Source of the DNA: CAYZAK01 sp964476445
GTDB taxonomy: Bacteria > CG03 > SLGR01 > JAGXOG01
Reading direction: 5' to 3'
Length of the DNA stretch: 64,000 nucleotides
NCBI GenBank assembly: GCA_964476445.1
Contig: CAYZAK010000004.1
Coordinates: 1-64,000, forward strand
Positions 25,879 through 34,401 of this stretch are shown here, piece by piece (the first letter of the stretch is position 1; the number at the start of each line of letters is the position of its first letter). The translations under genes were made by a program, and so were the position numbers. Below the pieces are notes generated by a model. It made no database searches and was not told the origin of the DNA. It worked only from the letters and a program-made list of their open reading frames with translations.

Positions 25879-26899
25879 ATTTGTCAATGACCGTATTAAA
25901 AGTTTAAAATCCTATACCGTTCCCCCGGTTTTAGAGGGAGAAATAAAGCTGGATGCCCAAGAAAATCCCTACCAGCTTCCAGATAAATTAAAAGAAAAGC
26001 TGTCCCGGATTTTATCCGAGGTGGAACTTAACCGTTACCCCGATCCCGGGTGTTCTGAATTGAGAATTAAAATAGGGGAATACTGTAATCTTGAAGCCGG
26101 GAATATTCTGGTTGGCAACGGTTCCGACGAACTGATACTGATGCTGTTTTTAGCCTGCGGGGGAGTGGGGAAAAAAGCGGTTTTTCCGGTACCCACTTTT
26201 TCTATGTACCGGATTTTATCCCGGCTTACGGGTACCGGTTACCGGGGAGTACCCCTGGAAGAAAATTTTGCTCTGCCGGCAAAAAAAATAATGTCCGCCA
26301 GACCGGACATGTTGTTTATAACCTACCCTAATAATCCTACGGGGAACTGTTTTTCAAGAAAAAAAATAATAGATATTGTGGAAAACACCGCCGGATTAGT
26401 GGTAATAGATGAAGCTTACTTTGAATTTTCGGGAAAAACTTTTCGGGATCGGTTAAATAGGTATGACAATTTAGTTATTTTGAGGACTTTCTCCAAGGCT
26501 TTTTCCCTGGCCGGTATCCGGGCCGGATATATAATGGGGGGAAAGAAAATCATAAAAGAACTGGAGAAAGTTCAGCTTCCCTATAATGTAAGTATAGTTA
26601 ATCAAAAATTATTAGAAGCGGTAATGTCCGAGAGAGATTTAATAAAACCGGTAGTTGAAAAATTAAACCGGTCCAGGGAAAAGTTAATGACCGGGCTTAA
26701 AAGAATTGAAGGGATAACACCGTATCCGTCGGAAGCAAACTACATATTGATGAAAATAGACAATATAGATAAAGTGGTGAGAAATCTTAAACGGAACAAT
26801 ATAAAGGTGCGGGAATTTTCCGACGAGTCCCTTAAAAATCATCTAAGGGTGACCGTGGGTACCGACAGGGAAAATAAAAAATTAATAGAAGCTTTATAG
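25865..26899 (+). CDS. hisC: Histidinol-phosphate aminotransferase
   Basis: The 344-residue fold-type I aminotransferase has LDAQENPYQLP near residue 29, NPTGNCFSRK (substrate/PLP pocket), VVIDEAYFEFSG with the Asp that contacts the pyridine nitrogen, and LRTFSKAFSLAGIRAGY carrying the PLP Lys near residue 217. It transaminates imidazole-acetol phosphate. Placement between hisD and hisB fixes the assignment over other class I aminotransferases. The C-terminus is slightly short but holds the carboxylate-binding Arg in HLRVTVGT. Confidence 0.95.
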   Translation: MKHLKFVNDRIKSLKSYTVPPVLEGEIKLDAQENPYQLPDKLKEKLSRILSEVELNRYPDPGCSELRIKIGEYCNLEAGNILVGNGSDELILMLFLACGGVGKKAVFPVPTFSMYRILSRLTGTGYRGVPLEENFALPAKKIMSARPDMLFITYPNNPTGNCFSRKKIIDIVENTAGLVVIDEAYFEFSGKTFRDRLNRYDNLVILRTFSKAFSLAGIRAGYIMGGKKIIKELEKVQLPYNVSIVNQKLLEAVMSERDLIKPVVEKLNRSREKLMTGLKRIEGITPYPSEANYILMKIDNIDKVVRNLKRNNIKVREFSDESLKNHLRVTVGTDRENKKLIEAL

Positions 26900-26925
26900 G
26901 GTTAAAATAAGAGCAGGGAGGAAAT

Positions 26926-27507
26926 ATGAGAACAGCCCAGAAAAAAAGAGAGACCCGGGAGACCCAAATAGTTGCAAGGGTAAATCTTGACGGTAAAGGG
27001 GAGTACAGTATTGATACGCCTTACGGATTTTTTAATCATATGTTGGAATTATTATCCAAACACTCGGGGATTGATATGAATATAAAAGCCAACGGGGATA
27101 CAGAGGTTGATCCCCATCACACTGTAGAGGATGTAGGCATAGTTCTGGGCCAGGTCATAGATGCGGCCCTGGGGGACAGAAAAGGAATAGAGAGGTATGC
27201 CAGTATAATGATGCCCATGGATGAGACCAGGTGCGATGTTGTCCTGGATTTAGGGGGTCGATCCAATTTGGTGTACCGAATAAACGAAAATATGAAATCG
27301 GAAAATAAATTTGATTTCACCCTGTTTAAGAGCTTCATGAAGGCATTTTCGGATAATTTAAAAGCTACCCTACATATAAATCTGGTATATGACGAAGGGG
27401 ATTTTCATCACGCCGCCGAAGCAGTATTTAAAGGCCTGGCCAGAACCCTTAAAAAAGGTATTAGGATAACCGGCGAGGATTTACCTTCCAGTAAAGGGGT
27501 TATATAA
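26926..27507 (+). CDS. hisB: Imidazoleglycerol-phosphate dehydratase
   Basis: The 193-residue monofunctional enzyme (no phosphatase domain) shows FFNHMLELLSKHSG, the metal-binding DPHHTVEDVGIVLGQ near residue 64 and FHHAAEAVFKGLARTL near 163. These histidines bind the two manganese ions of IGPD. It follows a strong GGGAGG ribosome-binding site. It dehydrates imidazole-glycerol phosphate to the acetol phosphate used by HisC. Only one base separates it from hisA. Confidence 0.97.
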   Translation: MRTAQKKRETRETQIVARVNLDGKGEYSIDTPYGFFNHMLELLSKHSGIDMNIKANGDTEVDPHHTVEDVGIVLGQVIDAALGDRKGIERYASIMMPMDETRCDVVLDLGGRSNLVYRINENMKSENKFDFTLFKSFMKAFSDNLKATLHINLVYDEGDFHHAAEAVFKGLARTLKKGIRITGEDLPSSKGVI

Positions 27508-27508
27508 G

Positions 27509-28231
27509 ATGATTGTAATTCCGGCCATAGATTTAAAAAACGGTAAATGCGTGAGGCTTACCCGGGGAAAACCGGAGAACGAAACTATTTACTCCAACGA
27601 TCCGGTAAAGATGGCTGAATTATGGCAGTCCAAAGGGGCGGGAAGACTGCACATAATAGATCTTGACGGAGCTTTTTCGGGAAAAATGGGTAACGGCGAT
27701 ATTATAGAAAAAATTGTAAAAGAGGTTAAAATACCCGTTCAGGTTGGCGGCGGAATAAGAGAGTTTTCGGTAATTGAAAATCTGATAGAAAAAGGGGTTT
27801 CCCGGGTGATTATGGGAAGCGCGGCAATCTACGACAAAAATTTGGTGAAGAGAGCGGTAAAAAAATGGCCGGAAAGGATTACTGTGGGCATAGATTCCGA
27901 TTCCGGAAAAGTGGCTGTAAAAGGTTGGAAGGATATTACCCAAATACCGGCTGTTGAACTGGCCCGGGAAATGGAGCAGATAGGGGTCACCGAACTGATT
28001 GTGACCGATATAAAAAAAGACGGGACCTTAGAGGGTCCCAACATAAAATGGTTTAAAGAGATCTCCGGCAGTGTATCGGTGCCGGTAATAGGGGCCGGGG
28101 GTATGTCCAAGCTGGAAGATGTGAAAAATTTAGACCGGGCGGGTATTGAAAACTTAAAAGGGGTTATAATAGGAAAAGCCCTTTACAGTAAATCCATTGA
28201 TCTGTCCCGTGCTATCGATATTGTTAAGTAG
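27509..28231 (+). CDS. hisA: ProFAR isomerase (HisA)
   Basis: The 240-residue TIM barrel begins IVIPAIDLKNGKCVRLTRG with the catalytic Asp in AID. The second Asp is in TVGIDSDSGKVAVKGW near 131. QVGGGIREFSVIENLIEKGV and VIGAGGMSKLEDVKNL are the two phosphate-binding loops. GKCVRL near the N-terminus favours HisA over HisF. It isomerises ProFAR to PRFAR. HisF and HisH, the next enzymes of the pathway, are not in the window. Confidence 0.95.
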   Translation: MIVIPAIDLKNGKCVRLTRGKPENETIYSNDPVKMAELWQSKGAGRLHIIDLDGAFSGKMGNGDIIEKIVKEVKIPVQVGGGIREFSVIENLIEKGVSRVIMGSAAIYDKNLVKRAVKKWPERITVGIDSDSGKVAVKGWKDITQIPAVELAREMEQIGVTELIVTDIKKDGTLEGPNIKWFKEISGSVSVPVIGAGGMSKLEDVKNLDRAGIENLKGVIIGKALYSKSIDLSRAIDIVK

Positions 28232-28254
28232 GTAATAAAAAAAAGAGGAAAGAT

Positions 28255-28635
28255 ATGAATGTAGATGAATTAAAATTTAACCCGAAGGGTTTGATACCCT
28301 GTGTGACTCAGGATTACAGAGACGGAAAAGTACTTATGGTGGCCTACATGAACAGGGAGTCCATTAAAATAACTTTAGAAAAGAAAAAGGCCTGTTATTT
28401 TTCCAGATCCAGAAACGAGCTGTGGTTGAAAGGGGAAGAGTCGGGTAACGTTCAGGAAGTAAAAGAGATGTACATAGACTGCGATAAAGACACCATTCTT
28501 TTAAAAGTTAACCAGATTGGTGACTGTGCCTGTCATAAGGGATACCGGTCCTGTTTTTTTAGAAAATATGACGTTTCTGGATGGAAGGCAGTAGGTAAAA
28601 AAGTACAAGACCCGGATAGTATGTATGATAAATAA
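28255..28635 (+). CDS. hisI: Phosphoribosyl-AMP cyclohydrolase
   Basis: The 126-residue protein contains LMVAYMNRESIKITLEKK, CYFSRSRNELWLKGEESGNV, DCDKDTILLKVNQIGDCACH and GYRSCFF. The cysteines (in DCDKD and GDCACH) form the zinc site of the PRA-CH domain. The PRA-PH (HisE) domain that is often fused is absent. AGAGGAAAG upstream of the ATG is a good ribosome-binding site. It opens the ring of phosphoribosyl-AMP. Confidence 0.96.
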   Translation: MNVDELKFNPKGLIPCVTQDYRDGKVLMVAYMNRESIKITLEKKKACYFSRSRNELWLKGEESGNVQEVKEMYIDCDKDTILLKVNQIGDCACHKGYRSCFFRKYDVSGWKAVGKKVQDPDSMYDK

Positions 28636-28640
28636 TACGG

Positions 28641-29261
28641 GTGATGAATTTTCCCAAAAAGGGTATATATTTTTTATTTAACCCTTTAAACTGGGAATCC
28701 GGTGTCTGGGAGAAAAACTTAAAAAAAATTGTACCCTTACTCTCTGCCATACAGTTAAGGGCCCCGGATTTAACCGACAGGGAATTTTACAGAATTTCTT
28801 TAAAATTAAAAGAAATTCTGAAGAATTCCGGGACTCCTTTTATAGTAAACAACCGGGTGGATCTGGCTATAGCCGTGAAGGCGGACGGGATTCATCTGGG
28901 AGAAAAAGATTTGCCCCTTAACCCGGCCCGCCGGATATTTGAAGGTATAATAGGTTCTTCCCGCCATACTTCCCGGGGGGCAAAACAGGCCGAAAAAGAT
29001 GGAGCGGATTATATAGGATGCGGTCCCGTATTTAAGACTGAAACCAAAAAATTAGACCGCAAAGTTTTAGCCCCGGAAGGGTACAAAAAAGTGAAAAATA
29101 GCGTAAATATACCGGTAATCCCGGTGGGGGGGATCAAACCTGAAAATATTAAATATATTAAAGGTTACTCATCAATATTCGCCCTTTCTTCTGCAATAAA
29201 CTGCTCGCTTTATCCTCTTAGAACTTGCCGTAAAATAAAAAAAACAATCAGTTTAGTTTGA
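28641..29261 (+). CDS. Thiamine-phosphate synthase family protein (ThiE/TenI-like)
   Basis: The start could be GTG 28641 or ATG 28644. The roughly 206-residue TIM barrel has FIVNNRVDLAIAVKADGIHL and DGADYIGCGPVFKTETKK, the two strongest ThiE/TenI blocks, plus VIPVGGIKPENI. The usual substrate motif QLREK reads QLRAPDL here, so the conserved Glu-Lys is lost, and GVSTHN-type residues read GSSRHTS. It may therefore be a ThiE with altered binding or a TenI-like isomerase. No other thiamine genes are present. It is the last gene of the his transcript. Confidence 0.75.
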   Translation: MMNFPKKGIYFLFNPLNWESGVWEKNLKKIVPLLSAIQLRAPDLTDREFYRISLKLKEILKNSGTPFIVNNRVDLAIAVKADGIHLGEKDLPLNPARRIFEGIIGSSRHTSRGAKQAEKDGADYIGCGPVFKTETKKLDRKVLAPEGYKKVKNSVNIPVIPVGGIKPENIKYIKGYSSIFALSSAINCSLYPLRTCRKIKKTISLV

Positions 29262-29318
29262 AATAATTTTAATTCTATATTAATATTTAATATCATACTT
29301 CGAAAAAAAGTAAAGGTG

Positions 29319-29444
29319 TTGCAGAGGATATAATTATATTCTCACGTGTGCTACTGCAATACTAATATACTGCGGAATAAAGGCCGTACCACAGATCAGA
29401 TCTCAGGCTGGTAGCAACATGCTGAGCTGTGAATATGGCCTTTA
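29319..29444 (+). ncRNA. Structured RNA leader of unknown class upstream of the receiver gene
   Basis: Two nested hairpins fill this AT-rich gap. In the first, TTGCAG (29319-29324) pairs with CTGCAA (29354-29359), and an inner 10-bp hairpin (29324-29343) has a palindromic ATATAA/TTATAT core. In the second, TAAAGGCC (29378-29385) pairs with GGCCTTTA (29437-29444), CACAG (29390-29394) with CTGTG (29427-29431), and CTCAG (29402-29406) with CTGAG (29422-29426). The second hairpin ends just before the AAGGGG ribosome-binding site of the next gene. I do not recognise a known riboswitch. Confidence 0.4.
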
Positions 29445-29457
29445 AGAAAGGGGATTC

Positions 29458-29829
29458 TTGCCTGAAAAGATACTGGTGATAGAAGACGATCCTGGAATTC
29501 GCGCATTATGCGGAAAAATTTTAACGAAAGTTGGTTTCAAAGTAAATACCGCTGCAGATTTTAAACGGGGTATAGATCTACTTTCCAGGGAAAACTGGGC
29601 TGTTGTTATAATCGACATCCAGCTTACCGACGGTTCAGGCATGGATATCTTAAAAAAATGTGTAAAAACCCACCCAGGTAGTGTTCCAGTTATGCTTTCC
29701 GGGGCAACCTCCGTTAAGGAAGCGGTAACAGCAATTAAAATAGGTGCAAAAGATTTTATCACCAAACCTTTCAATATAAGTAAGTTGCGCGATTCTGTCA
29801 CAGAAGCGGTATCTCAAAACTCTTCTTAA
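29458..29829 (+). CDS. Stand-alone response-regulator receiver protein
   Basis: The 123-residue protein starts at TTG 29458 behind AAAGGGG. It is a single REC domain: acidic pair in VIEDDPGI, phospho-acceptor Asp53 in VVIIDIQLTDGSG, Ser in VMLSGATS and Lys in DFITKPFNI. The last motif is nearly the same as in the REC-GAF kinase at 35478 (DYITKPFDI), which suggests common ancestry. Without an output domain it may act like CheY or Spo0F in a phosphorelay with the kinases downstream. Confidence 0.9.
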   Translation: MPEKILVIEDDPGIRALCGKILTKVGFKVNTAADFKRGIDLLSRENWAVVIIDIQLTDGSGMDILKKCVKTHPGSVPVMLSGATSVKEAVTAIKIGAKDFITKPFNISKLRDSVTEAVSQNSS

Positions 29830-29878
29830 CCTGCCTTTTTTTTAAAAATAAAAAGTGAATTACAGATAGTATTTGAAT

Positions 29879-29907
29879 TTGATTAATCCCTGGGTATATA
29901 TTATAAT
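29879..29907 (+). promoter_or_regulatory. Sigma-70-type promoter before the MASE3 kinase
   Basis: TTGATT at 29879-29884, a 17-bp spacer and a perfect TATAAT at 29902-29907 predict a start near 29914, about 30 nt before the TTG start at 29944. Confidence 0.55.
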
Positions 29908-29943
29908 TAGGATAATTAGAATAATAGTAATAAAGGGATTAAA

Positions 29944-32616
29944 TTGAAAAACCAAAAAATACTAATAAAATTTGTAAAGGTACTTCTTACAGCATTAATA
30001 TTGCTGGGGCTTTATGTTATGGCGGAAGTTAATTACTTACTGTTTCATTCTCTTGTCGAAATATTCAGTGTGGTTGTGGCTTGTACATTATTTATTATTG
30101 TCTATAATTCTAAAGTTGATAAAGAGCAGAACGCGTATCTCATTTTACTGGGTGTCGCCTACCTATTTGTGGGTTTAACCGATCTTGTCCATGTACTTGC
30201 CTATTCGGGAATGGGGATTTTTCAGGAGGGAGGGGGAAATTTAGCCACCCAACTTTGGATCGCCGGCCGGTATCTGGAAGTATTTTCTCTTCTGGGGGCA
30301 TTTATTGTTTATAAGAAAAAAGTAATATGCAAAAATGCCAATTATCTTTTAGGGTTTTATTCTTTTATATTTACGCTTTTAATGCTCTCAATATTTTGGT
30401 GGAATATATTTCCGGTCTGTTTTGTCGAAGGTGCCGGTCTTACCCGGTTTAAGGTTATAAGTGAATACTTTATCGTAGGCCTGCTTTTAATATTGATTGC
30501 TCTAGTTTATAAAAACAGAAAAATTTTTATTAAAGGAAATGATAAGCTAATTTTAAAAATAGTGGTATTTACAATGCTCGCAGAACTGGCTTTTACTTTT
30601 TATGTGGGAGTCTATGATATTTCAAACTTTATAGGTCATATATTTAAATTAATATCTTTTTACTATGTCTATAAATTTATTGTTAAAAATCTAATAAAAG
30701 AGCCCCAGGAAGTACTGTATGAAAAACTCAGCGAAAAAGAACGAAAGTACAGAGAATTATCTGAAGAATTCGAACTTATATTAGACCATATTCCCGATAT
30801 TATATATTACAAGGATAACCACAATAGTTTTCTAAAGGTAAATAAAAGTCTTGCCAAAGCCCACGGGATGACAAAAGAAGAATTAGAAGGGAAAAGCCTT
30901 TTTGACTTATACCCTGAAGATGAAGCTCGGGAGTATTGGGAGGATGACATGGAGGTTTTGGAGACAAAAAAACCGAAATTGAATATAATTGAACCCTGGT
31001 CTCCGGATGAAAACCGCTGTGTTAAGACCAGTAAGATACCCTATATAGTTAACGGAGAAGTAAGGGGAATAGTGGGGATTTCGACCGATATTACAAAGCA
31101 GAAAAAAAAAGAACAGCAAATTAAAAATGAACGCAAAAAATTTAAAAAGATATTCCACAGTTCCAATGACGCAATGTATATACACAACTTAACGAAAGAG
31201 GGTATGCCCGGTAGGTTTGTGGAAGTTAACAGTACTGCCTGTAAAATGTTGGGCTATACCCGGGAAGAACTTTTAGATATGTCTCCAAAAGAGATTGATG
31301 CCGGAGAAAAGAGCAAAAAAATGGCTGCAATTATGGAAAAGCTGGTAAGAGCCGGGTCTATGAAATTCGAAATGACTCACCAATCTAAGGACGGGAAATG
31401 TATTCCCGTGGAAATACATTCCCACATTTTTAAACTGGATGGAAAAGATAGGGTACTATCTGTGGCCCGCGATATATCAGACAGGCTGAAAAAAGAGAAA
31501 AAACTGGTAAAACTTAACGAATATTTAACCAAAATTTTTGACAACACCAATATGTGGATAAATGTTCTGGATAAAGAAGGGAATGTCCTTATATGGAACC
31601 GGGCAGCCGAAGAAATCTCCGGTTACTCCGCGGAGGAGGCTAAAGGAAATAATAAAATATGGAAATTACTCTACCCTGAAAAAGCATACTGGAAGAAGGT
31701 ATTTCAAAAAGTTAAAAATATAATTCAAAACGACGAAACCGTAGAGGGTTATGAAACGATAATTACCGATAAGGCCGGCAATAAGAAATATATTCAATGT
31801 ACATATAACTCTTTAAAAGATAAAGACGGTCAAATAATAGGTTCTGTGGCTATAGGCCGGAATGTTACAAATATTAAAAAAATGAGAGCAAGAGAGAAAG
31901 AACTGCAAAAAGAAATTGCTGAAAGGGAAAAGATGTATCATCTAGGTCAGATGTCCGCCGGGGTGGCCCACGAGATAAATAATCCTCTGACCAACATACT
32001 TACAACCGCCCAGTTGCTTTTAGAAGAAGATATAAATGCGCAATACCGCGATGATATAGAAATTATAAGAAAAAATACCGAAAGAATAGCAGCCACCGTA
32101 AAAGGATTTCTGGGATTTACAAAAGATCGGGATTTTAAGTTCAGGGCCGTGGATGTAAATAAACTGCTTGATAAAACTATTAAGTTGGTAGATAAAGATC
32201 GAAGGGATGATATTGAAATTTTGAAAAAATATGACAGAAATATGTCCAATATCAAAACCAGCAGTTTTCACTTAGAAGAAGTATTTGTCAACCTGATTAA
32301 AAATGCATTAGAAAGTATGGAGAGTTCTCCTGAAAAAGTGTTGACTTTAAAAACAGAGGTGGAAGGGAAATATGTACGAATTTCCATAAAAGATACGGGG
32401 GAGGGGATAAAACAAGAGAATTTCAAAAAGTTATTTGAGCCATATTTTACCACAAAAGGTAAAAAAGGAACCGGGCTAGGGCTGCCCACCTGCAAATATA
32501 TTCTGAAAAAACTCGACGGGAAAATTAATGTAAAAAGTGAAGGAAAGGGTAATGGTATCGAATTTATACTGATATTGCCATTAGCAAAAAAAGAAAAAGG
32601 AGGTAAAAGTATATAA
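29944..32616 (+). CDS. Membrane sensor histidine kinase: MASE3, three PAS, HisKA, HATPase
   Basis: The 890-residue protein starts at TTG 29944 (AAAGGG upstream). Residues about 10-240 form a multi-pass MASE3 sensor with the diagnostic THLVHVLAY-like DLVHVLAYSGMGIF and ATQLWIAGRYLEVFSL. Three PAS domains follow (near 270-390, 395-510 and 520-645; for example PDIIYYKDNHNSFLKVNKSL). The kinase core has His676 in SAGVAHEINNPLTNILT, N-box NLIKNALESM, G1 DTGEGI and G2 KGTGLGLPTCKYI. Its catalytic part is closely related to the kinase at 34402. It would sense a membrane-associated signal and pass phosphate to receivers nearby. Confidence 0.92.
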   Translation: MKNQKILIKFVKVLLTALILLGLYVMAEVNYLLFHSLVEIFSVVVACTLFIIVYNSKVDKEQNAYLILLGVAYLFVGLTDLVHVLAYSGMGIFQEGGGNLATQLWIAGRYLEVFSLLGAFIVYKKKVICKNANYLLGFYSFIFTLLMLSIFWWNIFPVCFVEGAGLTRFKVISEYFIVGLLLILIALVYKNRKIFIKGNDKLILKIVVFTMLAELAFTFYVGVYDISNFIGHIFKLISFYYVYKFIVKNLIKEPQEVLYEKLSEKERKYRELSEEFELILDHIPDIIYYKDNHNSFLKVNKSLAKAHGMTKEELEGKSLFDLYPEDEAREYWEDDMEVLETKKPKLNIIEPWSPDENRCVKTSKIPYIVNGEVRGIVGISTDITKQKKKEQQIKNERKKFKKIFHSSNDAMYIHNLTKEGMPGRFVEVNSTACKMLGYTREELLDMSPKEIDAGEKSKKMAAIMEKLVRAGSMKFEMTHQSKDGKCIPVEIHSHIFKLDGKDRVLSVARDISDRLKKEKKLVKLNEYLTKIFDNTNMWINVLDKEGNVLIWNRAAEEISGYSAEEAKGNNKIWKLLYPEKAYWKKVFQKVKNIIQNDETVEGYETIITDKAGNKKYIQCTYNSLKDKDGQIIGSVAIGRNVTNIKKMRAREKELQKEIAEREKMYHLGQMSAGVAHEINNPLTNILTTAQLLLEEDINAQYRDDIEIIRKNTERIAATVKGFLGFTKDRDFKFRAVDVNKLLDKTIKLVDKDRRDDIEILKKYDRNMSNIKTSSFHLEEVFVNLIKNALESMESSPEKVLTLKTEVEGKYVRISIKDTGEGIKQENFKKLFEPYFTTKGKKGTGLGLPTCKYILKKLDGKINVKSEGKGNGIEFILILPLAKKEKGGKSI

Positions 32617-32674
32617 TTAAGAGTTTTCATTATTAAGTTCATAACAGTGCTCTTTTTTATATAACAGTAAATAT

Positions 32675-32947
32675 ATGATACAAGATTTTAAATTTAAAGT
32701 TTATTATATGGGCAATAAAGTTGCTATTGAAGACGAAGTAGAGGAGTTTAAAAATAAATTCAAGGAAAAATTTGATGAATTTCCGGAAGTTGAACTTATT
32801 TCTATTTCCAAAAATACAGAAAGCGCTGAATCTAATAATATACTGGTAACTCCAACTATTTTGAGGATTTCACCGGAACCAAAGATGAAAATTGTAGGAG
32901 ATTTTCCTCAGAAAGAAGAAACATGGAATAAAATTATAAAGGAGTAA
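32675..32947 (+). CDS. kaiB: KaiB-like protein
   Basis: The 90-residue protein matches the thioredoxin-like KaiB family. The conserved block ILVTPTILRISPEPKMKIVG (about 55-74) corresponds to the ATPTLIK-L-SPPP-R-IIGD region of cyanobacterial KaiB. The N-terminal part (FKVYYMGNKVAIEDEVEEFK) is diverged from the Y-x-AG-x-TP-x-S motif. In cyanobacteria KaiB binds the KaiC CI ring and captures clock outputs. It lies four bases before kaiC, which settles the identity. No Shine-Dalgarno is seen before ATG 32675, and a TATATAAC about 10 bases upstream could be a -10. Confidence 0.85.
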   Translation: MIQDFKFKVYYMGNKVAIEDEVEEFKNKFKEKFDEFPEVELISISKNTESAESNNILVTPTILRISPEPKMKIVGDFPQKEETWNKIIKE

Positions 32948-32951
32948 TAAA

Positions 32952-34397
32952 ATGACTGAAGCAGTAAAAAAGTTAAAGACAGGGATAGAAGGGTTGGATA
33001 ATATGCTTAAAGGCGGTATTCCCCAAAACCGGATGGTGGTAGTTTCCGGTGCCGCGGGTACTGGAAAATCGGTTATGTTAAATAATTTTTTGTATACGGG
33101 AATCCGGGACTTTTCACAGAACGGCGTGCTGGTAACGTTTGAAGAATCGCCGAGAGATATAAAAAAGAATGTGAAAGGGTTTGGCTGGGATTACGACAAG
33201 TTAGAAGAAGAAAATAAGTTGTTTATTGTAGATATGACTCCGGCAATTTCAGGTAAAGTAATGGTTATAAAAGAAGATTTTGACATGGACCCTATAATTG
33301 AAAGAGTGCTGTACGCGGTGAACAAAGTCGGGGCCAAAAGAGTGGCATTAGACGGTATAGATTCACTTTTTTCCAGGTTTAAGAATAAAAAAATAATAAG
33401 AAATACGATATACAGGCTGAGCACAGCCCTAAAGGAAAAGGGTATAACCGGCTTTATAGCCATGGAATCTTTAACATCTTCTCCCGGAAGTACCCGATAC
33501 GGCGTAGAAGAGTTTGTCACCGACGGGGCTGTTGGACTGAAAATGATAGAAGGAGAGCTGGAATTTGTACGGAAACTTTTTATAAGGAAACTCAGAGGGT
33601 GCAGTTTTCGCAGCGGGATAGTTGAGTATGAAATAAACAGCCAGGGAATGAGAGTTTTTTCCAGACTAAATAAAAAAGATTTAGATGTTAAGACGGATTT
33701 TAAAAATAGATTAAAAACGGGAATGGAAGGAGTTGATTCGGCATTGACCGGAGGGATACCCCGGGGACATAGCGTACTGTTGTCCGGAAATTCGGGTACG
33801 GGTAAGACTCTTTTTGGGATTAAATTCTTAATTGAAGGTATAGAACAAGGAGATAAATCCGTAATGGTGGCTCTGGAAGAATCTAAAACACAGATTAAAA
33901 AGACATCCTTAGAACACGGCTGGGATCTGGATAAAATGGAAAAAAACGGCCAAATTTCGTTTATAACAGCCAATCTCCTAGACACCCAAATTAATAAGCT
34001 GTTGAACGATATTAAAGATGAAATCAAAAAGACGGGGGCCACCAGACTTGTAATAGATTCTATATCCAGTCTGGAATCCGCGTCTATGCAGGGTAATAAA
34101 GTGAGACAATTTATGATTCAGTTAAATAATTTTTTAAAAAATCAGGGAACTACTACCATATTGAATTATTTATCTTCAGCTAATTTCGGGGCTGCGGGCA
34201 ACCATCTGCTTTCCGCTTTAAAGACAAATACTTTACGATTGAGTTCCATAACCGACGGTATATTAATTATGCTTTATGTTGAGGGCAAGAAAGAAGTTGG
34301 GCGAGTCTTTAATGTACTTAAAATGAGAGGAATACAACACGATAAAAGTATAATTAAGTATGAGATAATAAAAGGTGGGGTAAAACTTAAAAAGTAA
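32952..34397 (+). CDS. kaiC: KaiC-like double-RecA ATPase/autokinase without A-loop
   Basis: The 481-residue protein has two RecA/KaiC domains. CI has Walker A GAAGTGKS at 33-40 and the Glu pair 64-65. CII has GNSGTGKT at 279-286 and the Glu pair 309-310. The phosphosite region of CII reads LRLSSITDGILIML, placing Ser431 and Ser432 where cyanobacterial KaiC has Ser431 and Thr432; Thr426 aligns with Asn. The protein ends only 46 residues after this motif, so the A-loop and tail that bind KaiA are missing. KaiC hexamers act as ATP-driven timers. Histidine kinases lie on both sides. Confidence 0.93.
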   Translation: MTEAVKKLKTGIEGLDNMLKGGIPQNRMVVVSGAAGTGKSVMLNNFLYTGIRDFSQNGVLVTFEESPRDIKKNVKGFGWDYDKLEEENKLFIVDMTPAISGKVMVIKEDFDMDPIIERVLYAVNKVGAKRVALDGIDSLFSRFKNKKIIRNTIYRLSTALKEKGITGFIAMESLTSSPGSTRYGVEEFVTDGAVGLKMIEGELEFVRKLFIRKLRGCSFRSGIVEYEINSQGMRVFSRLNKKDLDVKTDFKNRLKTGMEGVDSALTGGIPRGHSVLLSGNSGTGKTLFGIKFLIEGIEQGDKSVMVALEESKTQIKKTSLEHGWDLDKMEKNGQISFITANLLDTQINKLLNDIKDEIKKTGATRLVIDSISSLESASMQGNKVRQFMIQLNNFLKNQGTTTILNYLSSANFGAAGNHLLSALKTNTLRLSSITDGILIMLYVEGKKEVGRVFNVLKMRGIQHDKSIIKYEIIKGGVKLKK

Positions 34398-34401
34398 TTT
34401 C

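Noticed and set aside
29341..29444. Known riboswitch (cyclic-di-GMP type I) for the structured leader
   Set aside because: The conserved GGGCAAACC-type core and tetraloop receptor pattern of that class are absent; only generic hairpins are seen.
32618..32658. AAGAG...CTCTTTTTT as a terminator between the MASE3 kinase and kaiB
   Set aside because: Only five pairs close a loop of nearly 30 bases; the T-run alone is not enough evidence.
33191..34042. Long open frame (283 codons) on the minus strand inside kaiC
   Set aside because: It is the mirror of a strongly coding + strand gene; the peptide is Ser/Pro/Leu rich without any domain, as expected for an antisense shadow.
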